A stretch of 6,313 nt of DNA from Acidisphaera sp035272265 (GTDB lineage Bacteria > Pseudomonadota > Alphaproteobacteria > Acetobacterales > Acetobacteraceae): positions 1 to 6,313 of the forward strand of contig DATEQV010000232.1 in assembly GCA_035272265.1 (NCBI GenBank), given 5' to 3'. The position numbers and the translations under genes were made by a program. Every line of letters begins with the position of its first letter. Position 1 is the first letter of the stretch. The notes under the pieces were generated by a model, which ran no database searches, had not been told where the DNA came from, and saw only the letters and a program-made list of their open reading frames with translations. This document shows, in pieces, positions 1 through 6,037 of the stretch.

Positions 1-2
1 TC

Positions 3-2222
3 GTCGTCACCGACATCAACATGCCGCGTCTGGACGGTTTCGGCTTCATCGAGGCCGTGCGGCGGGATGGGCGCTTCGGTGGCGTGCCGATCCTGGTGCT
101 GACGACCGAGAGCGACGCCGAGAAGAAGGCCCGCGCGCGCAACGCCGGTGCGACCGGCTGGATCGTCAAGCCCTTCGACCCGGCGCGGCTCTTCGCGCAC
201 GCGTTCGAAACGGCACTGGACCTGCTGCGCTCCGGCCGCCTCGCGCCGGCAGCGGAGGTGGTGAAGCTGCTGTTGCGCGCGGCGGACATGCTGACCGATC
301 TGGTGCGCGCCGCGCGTACCGGCGCAGCCGTCGCCGATGCGGCCGGGTCGGCGCGGATGATCGCAAGCCTGGACGCGTTGGCGGCCGTCCCGGCGCCGGC
401 TCCTCCGGTCGAGCCGGTCGAGCCGGCCGTGCCGGCGTTCCGCCCATTGCGGCTCGACCTGTCGGCGATCGGCGATGCCGAGCCGGCACCCGAGCCGGCG
501 CCGATCGCCGAACCCCCGCCGGCCGGTCGTCACATCCGCATCGTTTTTCGCCCGGCCGACGCGATGTATGCGAAGGCGAACGAGACGACCCTGCTGCTGC
601 GCGAGCTGTCGCGCATGGGGTCGCTCACCGTCGCGTGCGATACGGCCGCGCTGCCGTCTCTGGACGCCCTGGAACCCGCCTCTTCTCATCTCGCCTGGAC
701 GGTCGACCTCCTCACCGCAGCAACGCTCGACCCGGTGCGCGAGGTTTTCGAATTCGTCGAGGGCGATTGTGAGCTGTCGGTGGTCGAACTGTCCGCATCA
801 GCGCAGGCGGACGATGCGGCCGGCCATGAAGCTGCGGCCGCGATGGAGGCCGCGCGCCCGGCTTACGAGCAGGATGACGAGTCAGCGCCCTCGGCTGCCT
901 CGCCCCCGCCACCGCCCGTGCTGCTGCCCGTGTCGCCGCTCGCGCCGCCACCCGCGCCGCCAGGGCCTGTCGCCGCAACGATCACCCCTGCGCGCGCCGC
1001 CGAGATGCCTGCGCTCGCGCACGCTTCGATCCGCGTCGATGTCGAGCGCGTCGATCGCTTGGTCGACCTGATCGGCGAGCTGGTGATCAGCCATTCCACC
1101 CTGCTGCAGAACGTCTCCGAAGCCGGCCTTCTCACCACTGGCGTTGCCGCCGCACTCGATGCCCTCGGCCATCTGACGCGCGACATCCAGGACGGCACGA
1201 TGGCGATCCGCGCGCAGCCGCTCAAGCCGCTGTTCCAGCGCATGTCGCGCATCGTGCGCGAAGTGGCGGACGCAACGGGCAAGCAGGTCGTGCTGCAAAC
1301 CGAAGGCGAGTCGACCGAAGTCGACCGCACCGTCATCGAAAAGCTGGCCGACCCGCTGACGCACATGATCCGCAACGCCATCGATCACGGGCTGGAAGCG
1401 CCTGACCGGCGGCGCGAGGCCGGCAAGACCGAGGCCGGCGTGCTGCGGCTGAGCGCCGCCCACCGTTCCGGGCGCGTCATCATCGAGGTCAGCGACGACG
1501 GCGCCGGCATCGATCGGTCGAAAGTGCGTGGCGTCGCCCTTTCGCGCGGGCTGATCGCCCCGGACGCGCAACTGACCGACGGCGAAATCGACAATCTGAT
1601 CTTCCTGCCGGGCTTCTCCACGACGGACACGGTGTCGAGCATCTCCGGCCGTGGCGTCGGCCTGGATGCGGTCAAACGCGCCATTCAGGCGCTCGGCGGC
1701 CGCATCGTGATCGCCTCGTGCCCCGGCCAGGGCTCCAGCTTCACGCTCAGCCTGCCGCTGACGCTCGCGCTGCTCGACGGCATGCTCGTCACCGCCGGCG
1801 GGCAAACCCTGGTCGTGCCGCTGACCGCGATCATCGGGATGCTGCAGCCCAAGCAGGCGAACGTCTACCAGTTCGGGTCGGGCGCGCAGCTCATGCACGA
1901 GTCCGGCAGCTTCACGCCGGTGATCGACGTCGCGCGCGAACTGGGCTTCGCCGATCGCGCCACATCGCCGGACCAGGGGGTCCTTCTGCTCGTCGAGGCG
2001 GAAGGCGGGACGCGGCGTGCACTGCTGGTCGAGGCCATCCAGGACCAGCGCCGGGTCGTCATCAAGAGCCTGGACAGCACCTATGGCGTCGTCAGCGGCA
2101 TCGCGGCCGCGACGATCCTGGGCGACGGCCGGATCGCGTTGATCCTCGACGTCGACGCCATCGCCTCGCGCGGCAGCGGCCATCCGGCCGGCAGCGAACG
2201 ACAACTGGCAATCGCAGGGTGA
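3..2222 (+). CDS. cheA: CheY receiver-CheA histidine kinase chimera, lacking the P1 phospho-histidine (5' partial)
   Basis: Seen: the frame is open to the left edge, so the start lies outside; 739 residues are visible. Residues 1-60 are a CheY-type receiver: phospho-acceptor Asp in VVTDINMP (Asp codon 12-14), the Thr of LVLTTES, and the Lys of VKPFDP (168-170). Without a stop the frame continues into the end of a CheA P1/HPt domain (HAFETALDLLRSGRL, then a last helix to about nt 330). The HPt helix with the substrate His (usual form AAHSIKGG) is absent. After an Ala/Pro linker come a P2-like domain (about 528-800), a proline-rich linker (860-1010), P3 dimerisation (from about 1018), the P4 ATPase with N box HMIRNAIDHG (Asn 1374), G1 DDGAGID (1494) and G2 GRGVGLD (1647), and the CheW-like P5 (from about 1765). 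Known: CheA autophosphorylates on the P1 His and then feeds CheY and CheB. Inferred: P3-P5 should still bind ATP, CheW and receptors, but self-phosphorylation looks impossible. The alternative is an assembly join of adjacent cheY and cheA. Confidence 0.93.
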   Translation, partial: VVTDINMPRLDGFGFIEAVRRDGRFGGVPILVLTTESDAEKKARARNAGATGWIVKPFDPARLFAHAFETALDLLRSGRLAPAAEVVKLLLRAADMLTDLVRAARTGAAVADAAGSARMIASLDALAAVPAPAPPVEPVEPAVPAFRPLRLDLSAIGDAEPAPEPAPIAEPPPAGRHIRIVFRPADAMYAKANETTLLLRELSRMGSLTVACDTAALPSLDALEPASSHLAWTVDLLTAATLDPVREVFEFVEGDCELSVVELSASAQADDAAGHEAAAAMEAARPAYEQDDESAPSAASPPPPPVLLPVSPLAPPPAPPGPVAATITPARAAEMPALAHASIRVDVERVDRLVDLIGELVISHSTLLQNVSEAGLLTTGVAAALDALGHLTRDIQDGTMAIRAQPLKPLFQRMSRIVREVADATGKQVVLQTEGESTEVDRTVIEKLADPLTHMIRNAIDHGLEAPDRRREAGKTEAGVLRLSAAHRSGRVIIEVSDDGAGIDRSKVRGVALSRGLIAPDAQLTDGEIDNLIFLPGFSTTDTVSSISGRGVGLDAVKRAIQALGGRIVIASCPGQGSSFTLSLPLTLALLDGMLVTAGGQTLVVPLTAIIGMLQPKQANVYQFGSGAQLMHESGSFTPVIDVARELGFADRATSPDQGVLLLVEAEGGTRRALLVEAIQDQRRVVIKSLDSTYGVVSGIAAATILGDGRIALILDVDAIASRGSGHPAGSERQLAIAG
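183..203 (+). other. Fusion junction between CheY receiver and CheA P1/HPt remnant
   Basis: Codons before this point read as the end of a CheY (WIVKPFDPARL), where about a dozen residues of helix alpha-5 and a stop would be expected. Codons after it read as the third helix of a CheA HPt domain (FAHAFETALDLLRSG). The frame is kept across the switch. The exact breakpoint cannot be set because FA/LFA could belong to either parent. What is missing is the end of cheY, the cheY-cheA spacer, and the first two HPt helices with the phosphorylated His. This reading rests on recognition of family motifs, not on an alignment. Confidence 0.75.
2216..2219 (+). promoter_or_regulatory. Ribosome binding site of cheW
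   Basis: AGGG lies 8 bases before the ATG at 2228 and sits against the cheA stop codon (2220-2222). It supports the choice of 2228 as the cheW start, and the 5-base gap to the cheA stop allows translational coupling. Confidence 0.6.
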
Positions 2223-2227
2223 ACGCC

Positions 2228-2698
2228 ATGCCCAACGAGACGACCGCGCCGCAGAGCGCACCGGCGGAATACATCACCTTCCGCGTCGGCGAGCAGGAGT
2301 TCTGCATCGGGGTCATGTTCGTGCGGGAAATCCGCAGCTGGACGCACGCAACGCGGTTGCCGCATGCGCCGGGCTTCGTGCGCGGCGTCATCAACCTGCG
2401 CGGCATGGTGCTGCCGATCATCGATCTCGCCGCGCGTCTGGGATTTGCCGACGCCGCCGGCACGTCCGCCCAGCAGGTCATCATCGTGGTCCAGGTGGAG
2501 CGCACGACGGTCGGCCTGCTCGTCGACTCCGTCTCCGACATCGTCAGTTTCGACGAGGATCGGATCCAGCCCACGCCGGAGATCTGCTCCGAGCTCGCCC
2601 GCAGCTTCGTCAGCGGCATCATCCCGATCGACAACCGGCCCGTGGGCCTGCTGGCGATCGACCGCGTGGCGCCCGCAGCACCGTCGCAGGCCGCATGA
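2228..2698 (+). CDS. cheW: Chemotaxis adaptor protein CheW
   Basis: CheW is the cytoplasmic scaffold that bridges chemoreceptor tips and the P5 domain of CheA in the signalling array. The 156-residue product is of normal length and is one CheW fold. After a short polar tail it begins EYITFRVGEQEFCIGV (from residue 14) and carries the family signature VRGVINLRGMVLPIIDL (about 51-67), including the conserved Arg before the glycine. The C-terminal half has the usual VGLLVDSVSDIV strand and the SGIIPID segment. The start is set by AGGG at 2216; upstream in this frame there is only sequence overlapping cheA. It lies 5 bases after cheA and its TGA overlaps the ATG of cheR. Nothing appears missing or odd. 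Confidence 0.96.
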   Translation: MPNETTAPQSAPAEYITFRVGEQEFCIGVMFVREIRSWTHATRLPHAPGFVRGVINLRGMVLPIIDLAARLGFADAAGTSAQQVIIVVQVERTTVGLLVDSVSDIVSFDEDRIQPTPEICSELARSFVSGIIPIDNRPVGLLAIDRVAPAAPSQAA

Positions 2699-3567
2699 CC
2701 GTGGCCGCCTGCACGATCGCGTCGCCCCCGCCGGAGGGCGGGTTTCGCATAACGGAACGCGACTTCCGCCAGATCGCGGCGTTGCTGCGAGCCGAAGCCG
2801 GCATCAGCCTGCCGCCGTCGAAGACGGCGCTGGTTCAGGGACGGCTGATGCGCCGCCTGCGCGCGCTCGGCATCGACAGTTTCGCCGACTATTGCGCGTT
2901 CGTCGGCGCCGCCGGCGGCGAGGCGGAGCGCGACGAGATGGTTGCCGCGCTGACGACCAACGTCACGCGCTTCTTCCGCGAGCCGCACCACTTCGATCAT
3001 CTGCGCACCGTCGTCCTGCCGCCGCTGCTGCATACGGCGCGCCGGGGAGCGCGCGTGCGCCTGTGGTCGGCCGGCTGCTCGACGGGGCAGGAGCCATATA
3101 CGATCGCGTTGACGGTGCTGTCGCTGATGCCGGACGCCGGCGACGGCGACGTGCGCGTGCTGGCAACCGACATCGATCCGCACGTGCTCGCCACCGCTGC
3201 TGCCGCCAGCTACGACGAGGAGGCGGTCGCCAGCATCCCGGCCGCACTGCGCGCCCGCTACGTCAAGCCTGATCCTGGCCACCGCGATATGGCGAGGCTG
3301 GCCGACGATGTGCGGCGCCTGGTCGCCTTCAAGCGGCTCAATCTGAATGGAACCTGGCCGATGAAGGGCCGCTTCGATGCGATCTTCTGTCGCAACGTGG
3401 CGATCTACTTCGATGCGCCGACGCAGCATCGGCTCTGGAGCCGGTTCGCGGAACGGCTGGTGTCCGGCGGGTGGCTCTATATCGGACACTCCGAACGGGT
3501 CGACGGAGCGGCCGAGGCGCAGTTTGTCGCGCAGGGCAAGACGACCTATCGGCTGGTCGGGGCATGA
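2695..3567 (+). CDS. cheR: Chemoreceptor glutamate methyltransferase CheR
   Basis: CheR transfers methyl groups from S-adenosylmethionine to glutamates of chemoreceptors, raising kinase output during adaptation. The 290-residue protein has the normal two-part layout. An N-terminal helical domain starts near FRITERDF (residue 17) and includes the basic helix GRLMRRLRALG. The Rossmann methyltransferase domain has TTNVTRFFRE (87-96), the SAM-binding loop WSAGCSTGQEPY (124-135), the acidic ATDID (Asp159) at the end of the next strand, FCRNVAIYFD (Asn234) and the C-terminal GHSE. No beta-subdomain insertion or receptor-tether feature is obvious. The start ATG overlaps the cheW stop (ATGA), with only a weak CAGG ahead of it, so translation probably depends on cheW. 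It works against CheB, encoded next. Confidence 0.96.
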   Translation: MTVAACTIASPPPEGGFRITERDFRQIAALLRAEAGISLPPSKTALVQGRLMRRLRALGIDSFADYCAFVGAAGGEAERDEMVAALTTNVTRFFREPHHFDHLRTVVLPPLLHTARRGARVRLWSAGCSTGQEPYTIALTVLSLMPDAGDGDVRVLATDIDPHVLATAAAASYDEEAVASIPAALRARYVKPDPGHRDMARLADDVRRLVAFKRLNLNGTWPMKGRFDAIFCRNVAIYFDAPTQHRLWSRFAERLVSGGWLYIGHSERVDGAAEAQFVAQGKTTYRLVGA

Positions 3568-4607
3568 ACCGGACGATTCGCGTCCTCATCGTCGACGGCT
3601 CGCCCAGCATGCGGCGGCTGGTCGCGCACGCGCTGCGGACGGATTCGTCGATCGTCATCGTGGGAGAAGCGGGCGACGTGCCGTCCGCCCGGCAGGCCAT
3701 CAAGGATCTGTCGCCGGACGTGGTGACGCTGGATGTCGAGATGCCGGGCATGAACGGGCTCGACTTCCTCGAAAAGATCATGCGCCTGCGTCCGATGCCG
3801 GTGGTGATGGTCTCGACCCTGACCAGTCGCGGCGCCGAAGCGACGATCCGCGCACTGGAACTCGGCGCCGTCGATTGCGTCGCCAAGCCCAGCACCGACG
3901 ATCCGAACAGCCTCGACTGCCTGCCGCGCAAGGTCCGCTGTGCCGCCGCGAGCTCGGTGCGAAGTGCGATGTCGGCGCACCCGCCCAAGGCCGTCGAGCG
4001 CGTGCACTACGTGCCGAGCGACGACATCGTCGCGATCGGCGGATCGACCGGCGGGGTGGAGGCGGCGCTCGCCGTCCTGTCCGCGTTTCCCGCCAACGGT
4101 CCGGCGACGCTGCTGACGCTGCACCTGCCCGCGCCATTCACCGGCTCCTTCGTCGGACGGCTGGGGAGCCTGTGCCGCATGCGGGTCGAGCAGGCGGCCG
4201 ACGGAGCGCCGATCGAACCCGGCTGCATCTACGTCGCCCCCGGCACCGTCGCGCATCTGGAGGTGGCCGGCGGGTCGCGACCGCGCTGCCGGCTGGTGCA
4301 AGGCCCGGCGATCAACGGCCATCGCCCGTCGGTCGACGCGCTGTTCGGGTCCATCGCGCGTGTCCGCGGACCGCGTGCGGTCGGCGCCATCCTCACTGGA
4401 ATGGGCCGCGACGGGGCACAAGGACTTCTCGCGATGCGGCAGGCCGGTGCGCAGACGTTCGGGCAGGACGAAGCCAGTTGCGTCGTGTTCGGCATGCCGC
4501 GCGCCGCCAACGAGGTCGGGGCGGTCGGCGAACTCGTGCCGCTCTCCCGCATGGCCGACCGGCTGCTGACGGCGGCATCGGCGGTCACGGCAGGAGCCCA
4601 GACATGA
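3564..4607 (+). CDS. cheB: CheB: receiver-controlled receptor methylesterase/glutaminase
   Basis: CheB removes receptor methyl esters and can deamidate receptor glutamines; phosphorylation of its receiver by CheA activates it. The 347-residue product has the full family layout. The receiver (5-110) has Asp57 in VTLDVEMPGMNG, Ser84-Thr85 in MVSTLTS and Lys108 in VAKPS. After a linker of about 40 residues comes the esterase with the catalytic triad visible: Ser161 in GGSTGG, His187 in TLHLP and Asp283 in TGMGRDGA. The odd point is at residues 11-12: the acidic pair normally seen as DD in VxVVDDS is Asp-Gly here (codons GAC GGC at 3594-3599), so one metal-binding acid is gone. The upstream extension of the frame to 3471 lies inside cheR and is not used; the start is the ATGA shared with the cheR stop. 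Confidence 0.95.
   Translation: MNRTIRVLIVDGSPSMRRLVAHALRTDSSIVIVGEAGDVPSARQAIKDLSPDVVTLDVEMPGMNGLDFLEKIMRLRPMPVVMVSTLTSRGAEATIRALELGAVDCVAKPSTDDPNSLDCLPRKVRCAAASSVRSAMSAHPPKAVERVHYVPSDDIVAIGGSTGGVEAALAVLSAFPANGPATLLTLHLPAPFTGSFVGRLGSLCRMRVEQAADGAPIEPGCIYVAPGTVAHLEVAGGSRPRCRLVQGPAINGHRPSVDALFGSIARVRGPRAVGAILTGMGRDGAQGLLAMRQAGAQTFGQDEASCVVFGMPRAANEVGAVGELVPLSRMADRLLTAASAVTAGAQT
4592..4596 (+). promoter_or_regulatory. Ribosome binding site of the second cheY
   Basis: AGGAG lies 7 bases before the ATG at 4604, inside the last codons of cheB. It is the strongest Shine-Dalgarno match among the coupled genes here and suggests that the stand-alone CheY may be translated more heavily than its neighbours. 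Confidence 0.6.
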
Positions 4608-4990
4608 GCCTCGCACCCCGGCTGACCACGATGGTGGTCGACGATACGGGCGTCAGCCGCGCGCTGCTCATCAACGGGCTGAACGAACTGGGGTTCGAGC
4701 ACATCCAAATCGCCAAGGACGGCAAGCAGGCGCTCGAAGCGCTGCGGGCCAAGCCCGTGCATCTCGTCTTCTCGGACTTCAACATGCCCCACCTCGACGG
4801 GCTGCAATTGCTCAAGGCCCTGCGCGGCGCTCCGGCGACCTCTGCGATCGGCTTCATCCTGGTGACCGGCGCGGAGGACAAGGCGCTCATCATGCGCGGC
4901 CAGCAACTCGGGATGAACAACTACCTCGCGAAACCGTTCGATCGCGCCTCGCTCAAGTCGACGATCGAGGCTGTTGTCGGACCGTTATGA
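4604..4990 (+). CDS. cheY: Stand-alone chemotaxis response regulator CheY
   Basis: This is a single-domain receiver of 128 residues, the usual CheY length, expected to accept phosphate from CheA and bind the flagellar switch. All active-site residues are present: the acidic pair Asp13-Asp14 in MVVDDT, phospho-acceptor Asp58 in VFSDFNMP, Thr88 in FILVTGAED and Lys110 in YLAKPFD. No output domain follows. A good AGGAG precedes the ATG, which overlaps the cheB stop; its own TGA overlaps the cheD ATG. In Sinorhizobium-type operons the CheY between cheB and cheD is the motor-binding CheY2, while the CheY before cheA acts as a phosphate sink; assigning this gene to the CheY2 role is inference from position. 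It is the only complete CheY in the window. Confidence 0.95.
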   Translation: MSLAPRLTTMVVDDTGVSRALLINGLNELGFEHIQIAKDGKQALEALRAKPVHLVFSDFNMPHLDGLQLLKALRGAPATSAIGFILVTGAEDKALIMRGQQLGMNNYLAKPFDRASLKSTIEAVVGPL

Positions 4991-5553
4991 GCCGGACTGA
5001 TGCGCTCGCCGATCCGATCTATGTCGGGCAAGGCCGGTATCACGTCGGCAGCGCGCCCGATGTCGTGCTGACAGCCGTGCTGGGATCGTGCGTCGCTGCC
5101 TGCATCTACGACCCGCAGGCGCGCATCGGGGGCATGAACCACATTCTGCTGCCCGATCACGCCCATGCGGGCGGCGAGGCCGCACGAAACACTCAGGGTG
5201 TTCATCTAATGGAGTTGTTGATCAACGCGCTGATGCGCTCGGGTGCGGCGCGCGACAGGCTTGTCGCCAAGCTGTTCGGGGGTGCTCGCGTGCTTGCCGG
5301 CGTGTCCGATATCGGCGCCCGCAACGCCCGGTTCGCCGAACACTTCCTCGACTACGAAGGCATCCCCATCGCCGTGCGCGAACTCGGCGGATCGCGCGGG
5401 CGGCGTATCCAGTTCTGGCCGGCAACGGGTCGCGTGCGCCGGGCGATGCTGCGCGACCGCAGTTTGCTTTCCGAACCGCCCGTCGTGCCGTCGCCGCCGT
5501 GCGCGCCGGCTGGCGACGTCGAACTGTTCGAACCGGTCGGGGCATCGTCATGA
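4987..5553 (+). CDS. cheD: Chemoreceptor glutamine deamidase CheD
   Basis: CheD converts specific receptor glutamines to glutamates and, in other bacteria, binds CheC. The 188-residue product shows the catalytic set known for the family: Thr29 in VVLTAVLG, Cys35 in LGSCVAACIYD and His52 in GGMNHILLP. The spacing (6 between Thr and Cys, 17 between Cys and His) is the same as the Thermotoga triad. Downstream are the typical KLFGGARVL and the IGARNARFAE segment. The C-terminal end is a proline-rich tail running through GDVELF, with a further nine or so residues (EPVGASS at the end). No cheC is visible. The start is the ATGA shared with the cheY stop; no clear Shine-Dalgarno precedes it, so coupling to cheY is likely. 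Confidence 0.95.
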   Translation: MSRTDALADPIYVGQGRYHVGSAPDVVLTAVLGSCVAACIYDPQARIGGMNHILLPDHAHAGGEAARNTQGVHLMELLINALMRSGAARDRLVAKLFGGARVLAGVSDIGARNARFAEHFLDYEGIPIAVRELGGSRGRRIQFWPATGRVRRAMLRDRSLLSEPPVVPSPPCAPAGDVELFEPVGASS

Positions 5554-5915
5554 TGGCTGAAGCGCAGACTCTCGGGATGGCCGCACGTACGATCGCGCGC
5601 ATGGGCGACGAACTCCGGCGGCTTGCCACCGGCCTTGCGGCGATCGAGAACGCGGTCAGCGAGCTGGTTGCGTCTCAGCCCCATGTTTCAGACCAGCACG
5701 TCAAGGCGTTGCAGTCTTTCGATCTCGTCGGACAGGGCATCACGTCGATCGCCGACACCATGGCTGCGCTCGCGCGACATCTCCCCTCGGAGGTTCGGTT
5801 GGACCTCGCAGCGATCACCGAGAGTCTGGTGATGGCGGATCTTGCGGCGCGGCTGCGCGACGACCGGACGGAATCGCATGCGGAACCAAGGGCAGAGCCC
5901 GTCCTGTTCCGCTGA
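5550..5915 (+). CDS. Small CheZ/CheT-like putative CheY-P phosphatase
   Basis: Seen: 121 residues, almost entirely predicted helix, with no signal peptide or membrane segment. One long amphipathic helix covers about residues 10-43 and a second covers about 48-78; the C-terminal 15 residues are polar and probably loose. The second helix contains QSFDLVGQGITSI with Asp58 and Gln62, matching the CheZ active-site helix (FQDLTGQVIKRM in E. coli, a DxxxQ motif). It is the last gene of the ATGA-coupled chain, directly after cheD, where Sinorhizobium meliloti has cheT. Known: CheZ uses this Asp and Gln to dephosphorylate CheY-P, and CheT is described as CheZ-like (from memory). Inferred: it ends the CheY signal. 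It is far shorter than E. coli CheZ (214 residues). Two adjacent ATG codons (5550, 5553) are possible starts; GGTCGGGG at 5535-5542 may serve as ribosome site. The similarity rests on one motif plus position, so I give no gene symbol. Confidence 0.85.
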   Translation: MMAEAQTLGMAARTIARMGDELRRLATGLAAIENAVSELVASQPHVSDQHVKALQSFDLVGQGITSIADTMAALARHLPSEVRLDLAAITESLVMADLAARLRDDRTESHAEPRAEPVLFR

Positions 5916-5986
5916 ACGGACCGACGCGCGCCGGACGGGTGTCGTCGTTTTCGGAAACTTTATCTTCCCGACCTATTCAGTCCTGA

Positions 5987-6000
5987 TCGCGCAAGCGCGA
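5987..6000 (+). repeat. Perfect inverted repeat, first of a tandem pair
   Basis: TCGCGCAAGCGCGA is a perfect 14-base palindrome; as a hairpin it gives a 5-bp stem with a CAAG loop. It directly abuts the second inverted repeat. There is no T run after it, so it is not a classical intrinsic terminator. It could be an operator or part of an mRNA leader; the function is unknown. Confidence 0.55.
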
Positions 6001-6016
6001 GGTGGCGTTCGCCACC
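6001..6016 (+). repeat. Perfect inverted repeat upstream of the receptor ribosome site
   Basis: GGTGGCGTTCGCCACC is a perfect inverted repeat forming a 6-bp stem with a GTTC tetraloop. It ends 7 bases before the AGGGAG ribosome site of the next gene, so a hairpin here in the mRNA could affect initiation. The arm CCACC also overlaps the short palindrome CACCGGTG (6013-6020), which allows an alternative pairing. Confidence 0.55.
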
Positions 6017-6023
6017 GGTGTGC

Positions 6024-6029
6024 AGGGAG
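6024..6029 (+). promoter_or_regulatory. Ribosome binding site favouring a TTG start at 6038
   Basis: AGGGAG lies 8 bases before TTG 6038, an ideal spacing, but 17 bases before the in-frame ATG at 6047. It is the reason for choosing the TTG start. Confidence 0.5.
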
Positions 6030-6037
6030 CGCCATCG

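Larger units (their letters stand above)
5916..6037 (+). other. Intergenic region between the che operon and the receptor gene
   Basis: This is the only real gap in the window. The first 30 bases are GC-rich; 5948-5985 is distinctly more AT-rich than everything around it, which suits a promoter for the next gene. I could not match a confident sigma-70, sigma-28 or sigma-54 box. The second half holds two abutting inverted repeats (5987-6016) and the likely ribosome site of the next gene. No tRNA, small gene or T-tailed terminator is seen. Confidence 0.5.

Noticed and set aside
21..23. ATG at 21 as the start of the first gene
   Set aside because: It is the Met of the receiver motif DxxMP, three codons after the phospho-acceptor Asp; the frame is open to the left edge, so the true start is outside the window.
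406..437. Short direct repeats of CCGGTCGAG in the CheA linker
   Set aside because: They encode Pro-Val-Glu/Ala repeats of a flexible interdomain linker, a common low-complexity feature of CheA.
882..2261. 459-codon minus-strand ORF opposite cheA
   Set aside because: It has no recognisable domain, its composition (Arg, Asp, Gln, Gly, Ala) is typical of a shadow frame in GC-rich DNA, and it lies antisense to a well-identified CheA.
2092..3489. 465-codon minus-strand ORF opposite cheW and cheR
   Set aside because: It covers two unrelated, clearly functional plus-strand genes and has no motif of its own; a GC-skew shadow.
3377..4603. Long plus-strand extension ahead of the cheY start at 4604 in the same frame
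   Set aside because: The translation is Arg-rich nonsense overlapping cheR and cheB; the receiver domain and the AGGAG site fix the start at 4604.
5535..5545. Eleven-base sequence GGTCGGGGCAT shared by the cheR/cheB (3555-3565) and cheD/last-gene junctions
   Set aside because: It is G-rich and short, and in both places falls at the end of a coding region just before a start codon; a coincidental or ribosome-site-like match is enough to explain it.
5954..5974. Possible flagellar sigma-28 promoter (GAAACTTT resembling TAAAGTTT, then CCCGACCT)
   Set aside because: The first box matches 6 of 8 bases, but the second is poor and sits at 5 instead of about 11 bases, so the pair does not form a credible promoter.
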